A stretch of 64,000 bases of DNA from an uncultured Eubacteriales bacterium (GTDB taxonomy: Bacteria > Bacillota > Clostridia > Peptostreptococcales > Anaerovoracaceae), in the NCBI GenBank assembly GCA_902776285.1, contig CACYPK010000004.1, positions 1-64,000 on the forward strand. Reading direction: 5' to 3'. The notes under the pieces were generated by a model, which worked only from the letters and a program-made list of their open reading frames with translations, ran no database searches and was not told where the DNA came from. Below, piece after piece: positions 28,247 through 36,768 of the stretch (its first letter is position 1; each line of letters opens with the position of its first letter). The position numbers and the translations under genes were made by a program.

Positions 28247-29836
28247 ATGAAAACACTATTCAAGGGCGGCACTGTCTATGACGGCAGCGGAAGAAGACCT
28301 TATGTGGGCGATGTGCTCATCGAGGATGACAGGATAGTCAAGGTCGCTGAGAAGATAAGGGCAAAGGCCGACAGGACCATAGATATAAGCGGAAAGCAGA
28401 TATGCCCTGGCTTCATAGACGCGCACTCTCACAACGACTTTTTCTATGACAGGGATAACGCCGAGAAGTTCTACAAACCGTTCATAGAGCAGGGCATAAC
28501 GACACAGATCACCGGAAACTGCAGCTTCTCGCCGTTCGGAGTCGACCCTGACACGCCTTATAAGGACAAGATAGGCGGCGGCCTCTTTGATACCGTTCAT
28601 CCCTGCAGCTTCGCTGAGTTCAGGAAGCGCGCCGAGGGCAGGCTGTATGTCAACATAGCCCCGCTGATAGGACAGGGATCGGTAAGAGCGGGTATGACAG
28701 GCTATGATCCGGCCCCTTACACAAAAGAACAGATAGAGAAGGAGCTTGAGCATGTGCGCGAAGCCATGGAGGGCGGCGCTTTCGGAGGCTCGTTCGGCTT
28801 CATGTATGAGCCTGACCGCTACGCTCAGGAGGATGAGATCATCGCTTTCGCTAAGGAGATAGCTAAATACGACGGCATAGTCACCATCCATCCGAGGGCG
28901 TGCTCCATAGTCAGCGCGGATTATCCTCTTATCACAAAGAAGTCCCACCTTGAGATGGGACTCGACGAAGCAGTGGACATCATGCATAAGTCCGGCTGCA
29001 GGCTCGAGTACAGCCATCTTATCTTCACCGGCCAGAGGAGCTGGAAATTGCTGGATAAGATGCTCAAGACGTTCGATCGCGAGTACTTCAACGGAAATCC
29101 GATCGCGTTCGATAACTACGCCTTCCATTACGGAGCGTCGGTCATCACAGTCGTCTTCCCTGAGTGGTACGCTCAGCTAAGCAAGGAAGAAGCCGCCAAG
29201 CCGGCAAACCGCCGCAAGCTCGAGCTGACTATACTCATGTACCGCAAGGTGCTCGGCATCGACTGGGACGACATGGTGGTCGCGTATATCTCTGATGATC
29301 ATCCTGAGTACGAAGGCAAGACGATACCGCAGTGCGCTGATGAAGAGGGACTTTCGTATCTCGATATGTACCTCAAGCTGGTCGACCTTTCGAACAGAGC
29401 CGGCAGCATCTATCTCGGCAAGTACTATAACGATGAGATAGTGCGACGCCTCATGAACGATGAACTGTCAGTGTTCATGACTGACGCGTGGGTCGAGGAG
29501 AAGGGCTTGCAGAACATCGCGGCTTTCCAGACCTTCCCGCAGTTCTTCCTTCTCGCTAAAAAGAACAACATTCCTATTGAAAAAGTCGTCCATAAGATGA
29601 CGGGCAAGACGGCAGACCGCTATAAGATACCGGAAAGAGGATATCTGCGAGAGGGATATAAGGCGGATATCACAGTCATCGACCTCGACAATATAAAGGT
29701 CGACGAATCAAAGCCGGATTTCCGTCCCGAGGGCATCATCCACGTGTATGTGAACGGCCATCCTGTGATGGAAGATGGCGAATACAAAGGCGGCAGGGCC
29801 GGAAAGGTGCTGCTCAAAAAAATAAAAAAGACATAA
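28247..29836 (+). CDS. N-acyl-D-amino-acid deacylase family amidohydrolase
   Basis: 529-aa metal-dependent hydrolase of the D-aminoacylase branch. The amidohydrolase signature PGFIDAHSHND is followed by QGITTQITGNCSFSPFG, which contains the Cys/Ser zinc-site region typical of D-aminoacylases, and later by EYSHL and the C-terminal GYLREGYKADITVIDLD. It probably removes acyl groups from N-acyl-D-amino acids or related D-dipeptide pieces, but many members are uncharacterised. It lies 21 nt after glmS, so amino-sugar or peptidoglycan salvage is a possible link. Confidence 0.88.
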   Translation: MKTLFKGGTVYDGSGRRPYVGDVLIEDDRIVKVAEKIRAKADRTIDISGKQICPGFIDAHSHNDFFYDRDNAEKFYKPFIEQGITTQITGNCSFSPFGVDPDTPYKDKIGGGLFDTVHPCSFAEFRKRAEGRLYVNIAPLIGQGSVRAGMTGYDPAPYTKEQIEKELEHVREAMEGGAFGGSFGFMYEPDRYAQEDEIIAFAKEIAKYDGIVTIHPRACSIVSADYPLITKKSHLEMGLDEAVDIMHKSGCRLEYSHLIFTGQRSWKLLDKMLKTFDREYFNGNPIAFDNYAFHYGASVITVVFPEWYAQLSKEEAAKPANRRKLELTILMYRKVLGIDWDDMVVAYISDDHPEYEGKTIPQCADEEGLSYLDMYLKLVDLSNRAGSIYLGKYYNDEIVRRLMNDELSVFMTDAWVEEKGLQNIAAFQTFPQFFLLAKKNNIPIEKVVHKMTGKTADRYKIPERGYLREGYKADITVIDLDNIKVDESKPDFRPEGIIHVYVNGHPVMEDGEYKGGRAGKVLLKKIKKT

Positions 29837-29840
29837 GAGA

Positions 29841-29874
29841 ACGGCCGCCGGTGACCCGGCGGCCGCTTTTATTG
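29841..29874. terminator. Terminator between amidohydrolase and aldehyde dehydrogenase
   Basis: CGGCCGCCGG pairs with CCGGCGGCCG around TGAC, followed by four T. It separates two convergent genes. Confidence 0.85.
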
Positions 29875-29880
29875 CTCAGT

Positions 29881-31308
29881 CTATCTTTCAAAGAATCGGA
29901 CTGCTTTTTCTTTATAGCGGTTTTTTATGCCTTCATACGGATGCTCACGGAGAGGCAGGTTGAACTTTGCATTGCCGTACAGGACTGTCTGCGGGTGTGT
30001 GAATTCCCTGAACCCCCATTCACTGTGATACGCTCCCATGCCGGAATGCCCCGTGCCGTTGAAAGGAGCGCCCTTTACCATCATGTGGATGCAGACTTCG
30101 TTGATGCAGCCGCCCCCGTACTGCTGGGTGCGCATCACTTTATCAGCCCACTTCACATCATTTGTAAAGATGTACATGGCAAGGCCGTGCTCTCTTGAAG
30201 CGATGATCTCAAGGACCTTGTCGATCTCCGCGTCCTTGTACGGAACGACCGGGAGGATAGGGCAGAAGAGCTCGTGCTGTACGATAGGCTCATCGATACC
30301 GACAGGATAGACGATCGTCGTATCGTATTTGCAGCTTTCTTCATCACCTGTGCCGCCAAAGACGATGCGGTCTCTGTACTGATCCGCTTCAGCGGCGCAT
30401 TTTTTATACGCGGCGCCGGTTATCATGCGCGGATATTCAGGATTATTATGAGGGACCTCTCCGATCTGCTTTATCACGGCAGCCTTCAGCTTTTCTACGA
30501 ATTTATCCGCGACTTCTTCGGCGACCGCGACCTGATTGATATTGATGCAGATCTGACCGCTGTTGCAGATCTTAAAGAAGGCGATCTTCCTTGCGGCATC
30601 ATCAAGATCGGCATCCTTTCTTACTACGCACCAGTTGCCTGTCTCGCCTCCGAGTTCCAGAGCCACTGGAGTGAGATTGACGGAAGCGCGCTCCATGACG
30701 TGCTTTGCCACCTTAGGCGAGCCGGTATAGAAGATCTTGTCAAAACGTTCGTCGAGACACATGTCGGCTACATCATGTCCGCCGTCTATGACTGTTACAT
30801 ACTCTGCGGGGAAGGTGTCACGTATGATCTCGCGCAGGACTGCCGTGCAGCTTTTGCTCTTTGAGCTTGCCTTTATAACGGCGGTATTTCCGCCTGCTAT
30901 TGCCGCGACAAGCACTCCGAGTGACAGATAGAATGGGAAGTTGAACGGACTGATTATAAGCGTTGTGCCATACGGCATCTTATATACTTTGGTCACTACG
31001 CTCGGGAAGCACAAAGGACCGCTGAGGCGCAGATCCGGTCTGGCCCATCTCCTGAGCCCGCGTATGGCTTCGTTTATCTCGATGATAACAGTGCCGATGT
31101 CGCAGAAATAGCCTTCGGTAGGATGCCTTCCGAGGTCTTCGTTGAGCGCGCGGACCATCCGCGCTTCGTGGGATCTGATCGACTCGCGCAGCTTCTTCAG
31201 CTGTTCGATCCGCCATGAAACTTCAAGCGTAGCGCCTGTCGCGAAGAATGCTTTCTGCTCTTCAACTACGCCATGTACCAGTTCTTTGTTCCACATGATT
31301 TCTGACAT
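29881..31308 (-). CDS. Aldehyde dehydrogenase (class-3-like)
   Basis: 475-aa NAD(P)-dependent dehydrogenase oxidising an aldehyde to an acid. It lacks the N-terminal arm of longer ALDHs, as in class-3 and fatty-aldehyde enzymes. Asn123 (SPFNFPF), Glu218 (ELGG) and catalytic Cys254 (NSGQICIN) are present. The motif normally reading ELGGKSP is ELGGETG here, an unusual Lys-to-Glu change next to the general base. AGAGGAAA precedes the start. Transcribed alone; substrate unknown. Confidence 0.92.
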   Translation of the reverse strand: MSEIMWNKELVHGVVEEQKAFFATGATLEVSWRIEQLKKLRESIRSHEARMVRALNEDLGRHPTEGYFCDIGTVIIEINEAIRGLRRWARPDLRLSGPLCFPSVVTKVYKMPYGTTLIISPFNFPFYLSLGVLVAAIAGGNTAVIKASSKSKSCTAVLREIIRDTFPAEYVTVIDGGHDVADMCLDERFDKIFYTGSPKVAKHVMERASVNLTPVALELGGETGNWCVVRKDADLDDAARKIAFFKICNSGQICININQVAVAEEVADKFVEKLKAAVIKQIGEVPHNNPEYPRMITGAAYKKCAAEADQYRDRIVFGGTGDEESCKYDTTIVYPVGIDEPIVQHELFCPILPVVPYKDAEIDKVLEIIASREHGLAMYIFTNDVKWADKVMRTQQYGGGCINEVCIHMMVKGAPFNGTGHSGMGAYHSEWGFREFTHPQTVLYGNAKFNLPLREHPYEGIKNRYKEKAVRFFER

Positions 31309-31437
31309 TACTGTTTCCTCTTAAAACAATGTTATTTTCCAGCACCTTGTTGTAAAATAATTCTAATTGAAACACTCTTTCAATACAACCGGCAGTCAGA
31401 AACACTGCTGCCAATAAGTTAAACAAGGAGCAAAGGA

Positions 31438-31911
31438 ATGAGCGATTTTACACATTTTGATGAATTGGGCAACGCGCGCATGGTAGATGTTTCGGATAAA
31501 CCGGTCACAAGAAGGACGGCGAAAGCCAAGGGGACCATGACGGTCAGCCGTGAACTCATGGATGCCATCATGTCCAAATCAGTGAAGAAGGGTGATGTGC
31601 TCACAGTCGCGCAGGTCGCGGGCATCATGAGCACCAGAAAGACCGCGGACCTCATACCTATGTGCCACCCTCTGGGGCTTTCTTACGCTACGGTGACATT
31701 CGAGGTCGATGAAGAGGCCTGCACCATCACCGCTATCTGCGACGCGACTACCGAAGGCAAGACGGGAGTCGAAATGGAGGCTCTCACGGGTGTATCGGTC
31801 GCGCTGCTCACAATTTACGATATGTGCAAGAGCGTCGACAGAAGAATGGTGATGAGCGATATCCACCTGGTCGAGAAGACCGGCGGAAAGAGCGGGGATT
31901 TCGTTTTTTAG
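31438..31911 (+). CDS. moaC: Cyclic pyranopterin monophosphate synthase
   Basis: 157-aa enzyme of molybdenum cofactor synthesis that rearranges the MoaA product to cyclic pyranopterin monophosphate. The substrate-site motif PMCHPLGLS and the helix GVEMEALTGVSVALLTIYDMCKS are characteristic. The gene starts the Moco cluster with AAGGA directly upstream and lies 3 nt before moaA. Confidence 0.98.
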   Translation: MSDFTHFDELGNARMVDVSDKPVTRRTAKAKGTMTVSRELMDAIMSKSVKKGDVLTVAQVAGIMSTRKTADLIPMCHPLGLSYATVTFEVDEEACTITAICDATTEGKTGVEMEALTGVSVALLTIYDMCKSVDRRMVMSDIHLVEKTGGKSGDFVF

Positions 31912-31914
31912 ATA

Positions 31915-32880
31915 ATGACAGACAATTACGGCAGAGAAATCAATTATATGCGTGTATCCATCACCGACAGATGCGATCTCCGGTGCATTTATTGCATGCC
32001 TGAAGGCTGTGAGAAGGTATCGATGGCGCAGATACTGACGTATGAAGAGATAGAACGCGTATGCAGGGCAGCTGCCGGACTCGGCATAAGCAGGATCAAG
32101 ATCACCGGCGGCGAACCTTTTGTCAGACTCGGCTGCACGGGCCTTATCCGCAGCATCAAGGAGATCACCGGGATAGAGGAGGTCACGGTCACTACAAACG
32201 GCCAGACCCTCGATAAATACATCGATGAACTGAAGGATATGGGGATAGACGGCATCAACATCAGCCTCGATACGCTGGATCCTGAGAAGTATGAACAAAT
32301 TACCGGAAGAGGCGAGCTCGCGAAAACCCTGAGATCGTTAGAACTGTCGGCAAATTCCGGGATCAGGACAAAGGTCAACTGCATACTTCAGAAGGGATGC
32401 AATGAAGATGAACTTTTCGATCTGGCAGGACTCGCCTTTAAGTACGGCATAGACGTGCGCTTCATCGAGGAGATGCCTGTGGGAGCGGGAAAGCTGAGAG
32501 CGGGCATTTCAAATGATGATGTTCTCAAAAAGCTGAAAGAAAGATGGCCGGATCTTGAGCCGGATGAAAGCATCCACGGGAATGGTCCCGCGGTTTATTA
32601 CAAACGCGGCGGCATTCCGGGAGCGATCGGGCTGATCAGTCCCATACACGGGGTCTTCTGCGCGGAATGCAACAGGATAAGACTTACATCTCAGGGGAAG
32701 ATAAGGCCGTGTCTTTGCTACGATACGGAGATCGATATCGTGCCCGCGCTGGCCGGAACGGACGCGGAACTTGAGGATGCCCTGCGCAAGGCGATACTTG
32801 CGAAGCCGGAGTCGCATTGCTTCAACGATAAGGGGTTTGAGGGGGCAGAAAGCCGCCTTATGTCACAGATAGGAGGATAG
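31915..32880 (+). CDS. moaA: GTP 3',8-cyclase (radical SAM)
   Basis: 321-aa radical SAM enzyme that converts GTP to 3',8-cyclo-GTP. The SAM cluster is Cys20, Cys24, Cys27 (CDLRCIYC). The SAM-binding KITGGEPFVR follows, and the second, GTP-binding cluster is in FCAECNRIRLTSQG...CLCY. The C-terminal Gly-Gly needed for activity is present. It works with MoaC immediately upstream. Confidence 0.98.
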   Translation: MTDNYGREINYMRVSITDRCDLRCIYCMPEGCEKVSMAQILTYEEIERVCRAAAGLGISRIKITGGEPFVRLGCTGLIRSIKEITGIEEVTVTTNGQTLDKYIDELKDMGIDGINISLDTLDPEKYEQITGRGELAKTLRSLELSANSGIRTKVNCILQKGCNEDELFDLAGLAFKYGIDVRFIEEMPVGAGKLRAGISNDDVLKKLKERWPDLEPDESIHGNGPAVYYKRGGIPGAIGLISPIHGVFCAECNRIRLTSQGKIRPCLCYDTEIDIVPALAGTDAELEDALRKAILAKPESHCFNDKGFEGAESRLMSQIGG

Positions 32881-32884
32881 GCAT

Positions 32885-33829
32885 ATGAGCAGCACGGGCA
32901 AGGTAGTTGCCGTATGCATAAGTGAAAAAAAGGGTACCCAGAAGACTGAGGTGCCGTCGATAACCCTCATCCCGGACTGGGGCATAGAGGGCGATGCTCA
33001 CGCGGGAAAATGGCACAGACAGGTGAGTTTGCTTTCCATTGAAAAGATAAACGACTTCCGCGCGAGAGGAGCCGAGGTAGATAACGGAGCCTTTGGCGAG
33101 AACATCATTGTCGAGGGATTCGACCTCAGAACGCTGCCGGTGGGCACGAGGTTCAGAATAGGGGACGCTCTTCTGGAACTCACTCAGATAGGCAAGGAAT
33201 GCCATGAACATTGCGCGATATATCATCAGGTAGGCGACTGCATCATGCCGAGAGAAGGAGTGTTCACAGTCGTTCTTGAAGGCGGAGCCGTAAAGGCGGG
33301 AGATACGATAGAAATGATAGAAGCAGACCCGAAAAGACGTTTTACAGCAGCCTGGATAACGCTATCGGACAAGGGAGCCGCGGGCGAACGCGAAGATAAG
33401 AGCGGCCCGCTGATAGGAGAGATACTGACAGAGGCGGGCTACGATGTGATCGAAGGCCTGCTGATACCAGACGATCCGGCTGTTCTCAGACTCGAACTGA
33501 TGAGACTTGCTGACCAGAGACAGGTAAATGTGATATTCACGACCGGGGGCACAGGCTTTTCAAAGAGAGACAGGACGCCGGAGGCAACGGAACAGGTATG
33601 CGAACGCATGACTCCGGGCATATCCGAAGCGATAAGAGCCTATTCGATGACAAAAACTCCGACAGCCATGCTTTCCAGAGCGACATCAGGCATAAGGAAT
33701 GAGACTCTCATAATCAATCTGCCGGGAAGCCCAAAGGCAGTGAAGGAATGTCTGGAATTCCTGCTCGGACCGCTTGAACACGGCCTTGAGATCATGCTGG
33801 GACGCACGGGAGAATGTGCAAGACAATAA
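32885..33829 (+). CDS. MOSC domain fused to MogA/MoaB molybdopterin adenylyltransferase
   Basis: 314-aa two-domain protein. Residues about 5-147 are a MOSC domain (EGDAHAG, GAFGENI, IGKECHEHC), a sulfur-carrier or Moco-binding fold. Residues 153-305 are a MogA/MoaB domain with TTGGTG (219-224), DRTPEAT (229-235) and LPGSPKA (279-285), which adenylates molybdopterin. Fusion suggests that adenylation and sulfur or Moco handling are coupled. The gene follows moaA by 4 nt. No moaD, moaE or moeA is in view. Confidence 0.93.
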   Translation: MSSTGKVVAVCISEKKGTQKTEVPSITLIPDWGIEGDAHAGKWHRQVSLLSIEKINDFRARGAEVDNGAFGENIIVEGFDLRTLPVGTRFRIGDALLELTQIGKECHEHCAIYHQVGDCIMPREGVFTVVLEGGAVKAGDTIEMIEADPKRRFTAAWITLSDKGAAGEREDKSGPLIGEILTEAGYDVIEGLLIPDDPAVLRLELMRLADQRQVNVIFTTGGTGFSKRDRTPEATEQVCERMTPGISEAIRAYSMTKTPTAMLSRATSGIRNETLIINLPGSPKAVKECLEFLLGPLEHGLEIMLGRTGECARQ

Positions 33830-33888
33830 ATGGTTATCGGTTATTTATTTTCGCACACTGATAATAAAGGGACAGGAGGCTGAACAAT

Positions 33889-34905
33889 ATGAAATGCGCG
33901 ATCTACGGTGCCGGTTCTCTCGGTACCATCATGGGTGCTTATCTTACAAAAAACGGGTTCCCGATAGAACTCGTTAACCGCAACGTAAAACACGTTGAGG
34001 CGCTTCAGAAAAAAGGGGCGCATATAACAGGCACAGTAGATTTTTCAACACCGGTAAACGCCATACTTCCGGATCAGATGCAGGGGCCTTATGACATCAT
34101 CTTTCTGATGACAAAGCAGCTCCACAATCCTGAGGTCGTCACGATGCTCAAGCCTAAACTGGCTGATGACGGCGTCATAGTCACGCTTCAGAACGGCATC
34201 CCTGAGCCGGGTATTGCCGAGATAGTCGGAGAAGACAGGACCATCGGATGCACGGTGGAGTGGGGAGCCACAATGACCGAGCCGGGAGTCTGCGAATTGA
34301 CCAGTGACCCTGACAGCCTGTCGTTCCACATGGGCGGCATGCAAGGCATATCCGGAGAGAGTCTGGAAAAGGTAAAAAAGGTCCTCGAATATATGTGTCC
34401 GGTCGATCTTGAAGACAATCTGATCGGCGCGCGCTGGTCGAAGCTTCTGATCAACGCGACATACTCAGGCCTCGGAACCGTAATAGGCGGCACGTTCGGC
34501 GACGTAGCGGGATGGAAGCCCGCGCGCAAGGTAGCCGTGAAGTGCATGAAGGAGTGTATCGACGTTGCTCACGCGGGCGGGATCGAGTTCGCGCCTGTAC
34601 AGGGCAAGGACATTACCAAACTCTTTTACTACAACAACAAGGCGAAGCAGAAATTTGCCGAGATACTGGTGCCGATCGCTATGAAAAAGCACTTCGGCAT
34701 CTTCCCGTCGATGCTGCAGGATCTGCTGAAGGGCAAGCCTTGCGAAGTGGACGCGATCAACGGGGTCGTCTGCGAGTGGGGCAGAAAGTACGGAGTACCG
34801 ACACCGGTAAATGACAAAATAGTTGAGATCATAAAGAAGGAGCAGAACGGGGAACTGAAACCGATGCTCGCTAATATACAGTATTTCGAAGAATTCTATA
34901 AATAA
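33889..34905 (+). CDS. Ketopantoate reductase family (PanE/ApbA) oxidoreductase
   Basis: 338-aa NAD(P)-dependent reductase. The Rossmann motif YGAGSLGTIMGAYL opens the protein, VTLQNGIPEP matches the substrate-site Asn segment and an all-alpha C-domain starts near WSKLLINATYSGL. It could be panE (ketopantoate to pantoate), but the family includes many 2-keto-acid reductases and the gene is coupled to a transporter rather than panBC. GGAGG precedes the ATG and the stop overlaps the next start by one base. Confidence 0.88.
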   Translation: MKCAIYGAGSLGTIMGAYLTKNGFPIELVNRNVKHVEALQKKGAHITGTVDFSTPVNAILPDQMQGPYDIIFLMTKQLHNPEVVTMLKPKLADDGVIVTLQNGIPEPGIAEIVGEDRTIGCTVEWGATMTEPGVCELTSDPDSLSFHMGGMQGISGESLEKVKKVLEYMCPVDLEDNLIGARWSKLLINATYSGLGTVIGGTFGDVAGWKPARKVAVKCMKECIDVAHAGGIEFAPVQGKDITKLFYYNNKAKQKFAEILVPIAMKKHFGIFPSMLQDLLKGKPCEVDAINGVVCEWGRKYGVPTPVNDKIVEIIKKEQNGELKPMLANIQYFEEFYK

Positions 34906-36713
34906 TGAATAACGGAACGTTCGAAAAACAAAACAGGATACTTGCTCATGATGACAGCGGTCTGGAAATCATACGCAAGACGATGTTCAGACTGCTGCCT
35001 ATACAGGTGCTGTTCGCGGCGGTAGGACAGGTGAACGGTCTGGTCTCCAGTTTCTTTGCCACGAACTACGTGGGCATAGACGCGATGACCGCCGTAGGTC
35101 TGTACAATCCTTTCACGCTGCTTATCGGCGCGATCTGCACAGTTTTTGCCGGAGGCTGCGCCATAATATGCGGCAAATATCTGGGACAGAACCGTATCGA
35201 TAAGATACAGGACATATTTTCCATGGATCTGCTTATCACAACGGCGGTGGCGCTGGTCATTACCCTTATCGTCGCGCTTATGGGAGCATTCAACCTGACG
35301 GGAATGTTTACGCACGATCCGGAGGCGGGGAAGGTCCTCAGCATCTACATGACCGGTCAGGCGATCGGCATAGTGCCGTTCATGCTGAGCACACAGCTCG
35401 CGCCGTTCCTGTCACTTGAAAGCATGAGCAAAAAGACGATGCAGGCAGGTCTCATCTACATAGCCGCGAACCTGATCCTTTGCTTCCTCTTTGTACAGGT
35501 GAAGTCAATGGGGGCTTTCGGACTCGCGCTTGCCTCATCGCTGGGTATGTGGGCGCTGTTTGCCGCCGAATTACAGTATTTCATATCAAAGAAATCGAAT
35601 ATTAAGGTGTTTGGCGGAAGCGCGAACCTGAAAGAACTGGCCGGAATCATAGCGGTCGGATTCCCGGGCGCCGCGAGCGCGCTTTACCTGACCATCAGGG
35701 GCCTGATACTCAACAATCTCCTCGACACTCATGTAGGGGGAGCGGGCATATCAGCGTTCGCCACAGCCAACAACCTGCTGGGTATCTTCTGGGCCATACA
35801 GGCGGGCATGCTGGTGGTATCAAGGCTGCTGATCAGCGTAAGTGTCGGCGAAGAGGACCGGAGCACTCTGATCAACATCATGAAGGTGATGACGCGATAT
35901 TTCATACCGCTTATGATAGCGGTCGATGTGCTCATATTTGCCTGCGCCGTGCCACTCACGCACATTTTCTACAAGGATCCTTCGCAGAGCGTATACGCAA
36001 TGACTGTGACGGGTATCCGCATGCTCTGCTTCTGCATGCCGTTCGAGGTGTTCGCCTGCATTTTCTCATGTTATGAACAGATCAGCGGAAAACAGCTGTA
36101 TGTAAACCTGCTGGCCCTGATAGACGGAGTTCTCTGCGTAGCGGGCTTCTCGGCCATCCTGATAGGCCCGATGGGATTCAACGGAGTCTGTGTGGCAAAC
36201 TTACTGAACGGCGCGGCATGCGTGCTCTTTGTCATAGTATTCGCGTGGGTATACCGTAAACAGATGCCGCGAAGCCTGGAAGATCTGATGATGATACCGG
36301 CCGACTTCGGAGTATCCGGGGATGAGCGCATAGACATCACTGTCCGCTCCTCAGAGGAAGCAGTAGTGGTCGCAGAGAAGATACAGGAGTTCTGCCTCGG
36401 CAAGGGCATAGATCAGAAGCGGGCCTACTATGCCGCTCTCGCCATGGAGGAGATGGCGGTAAACATAGTTGAGCACGGGTTCACCAAGGACAGCAAGGAG
36501 CATACCATCGACGTGCGAGTGACACACAAGGAAGGCAAGGTGATACTCCGTATAAAGGATGACTGCATCCCGTTCGATCCTAAGGAGAGAAGCGAGGTGT
36601 TCAACCCGGATGATCCCGCAAAGAACATGGGCATCAGGATGATCTACAGGATCATGGAGGACATAGAGTACCGCAACATGTTCGGACTGAACGTTCTGAC
36701 AGTCAGGATCTGA
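34905..36713 (+). CDS. MATE-type transporter fused to RsbW-like histidine-kinase ATPase domain
   Basis: 602-aa membrane protein. Residues about 25-455 form twelve helices of the MATE/PST-like flippase type. A linker of about 20 residues leads to a cytosolic GHKL ATPase domain (475-602) of the anti-sigma kinase class: N-box EEMAVNIVEHG (Glu515, Asn520), G1 motif DDCIPFDP (552-559) and G2 motif KNMGIRMI (573-580). All ATP-site boxes look intact. Serine kinases of this class phosphorylate anti-anti-sigma proteins; none is encoded nearby. The start overlaps the upstream reductase stop (TAATG). A bidirectional terminator follows. Confidence 0.88.
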   Translation: MNNGTFEKQNRILAHDDSGLEIIRKTMFRLLPIQVLFAAVGQVNGLVSSFFATNYVGIDAMTAVGLYNPFTLLIGAICTVFAGGCAIICGKYLGQNRIDKIQDIFSMDLLITTAVALVITLIVALMGAFNLTGMFTHDPEAGKVLSIYMTGQAIGIVPFMLSTQLAPFLSLESMSKKTMQAGLIYIAANLILCFLFVQVKSMGAFGLALASSLGMWALFAAELQYFISKKSNIKVFGGSANLKELAGIIAVGFPGAASALYLTIRGLILNNLLDTHVGGAGISAFATANNLLGIFWAIQAGMLVVSRLLISVSVGEEDRSTLINIMKVMTRYFIPLMIAVDVLIFACAVPLTHIFYKDPSQSVYAMTVTGIRMLCFCMPFEVFACIFSCYEQISGKQLYVNLLALIDGVLCVAGFSAILIGPMGFNGVCVANLLNGAACVLFVIVFAWVYRKQMPRSLEDLMMIPADFGVSGDERIDITVRSSEEAVVVAEKIQEFCLGKGIDQKRAYYAALAMEEMAVNIVEHGFTKDSKEHTIDVRVTHKEGKVILRIKDDCIPFDPKERSEVFNPDDPAKNMGIRMIYRIMEDIEYRNMFGLNVLTVRI

Positions 36714-36724
36714 AGAAAAAAACC

Positions 36725-36755
36725 AAGACCGCGGCATTTCAGCCGCGGTCTTTTG
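36725..36755. terminator. Bidirectional terminator
   Basis: AAGACCGCGGC (36725-36735) pairs perfectly with GCCGCGGTCTT (36742-36752), with an A run before and T residues after. It lies between the MATE-kinase fusion and the convergent carboxypeptidase. Confidence 0.88.
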
Positions 36756-36768
36756 TTGTGAGGATTTT

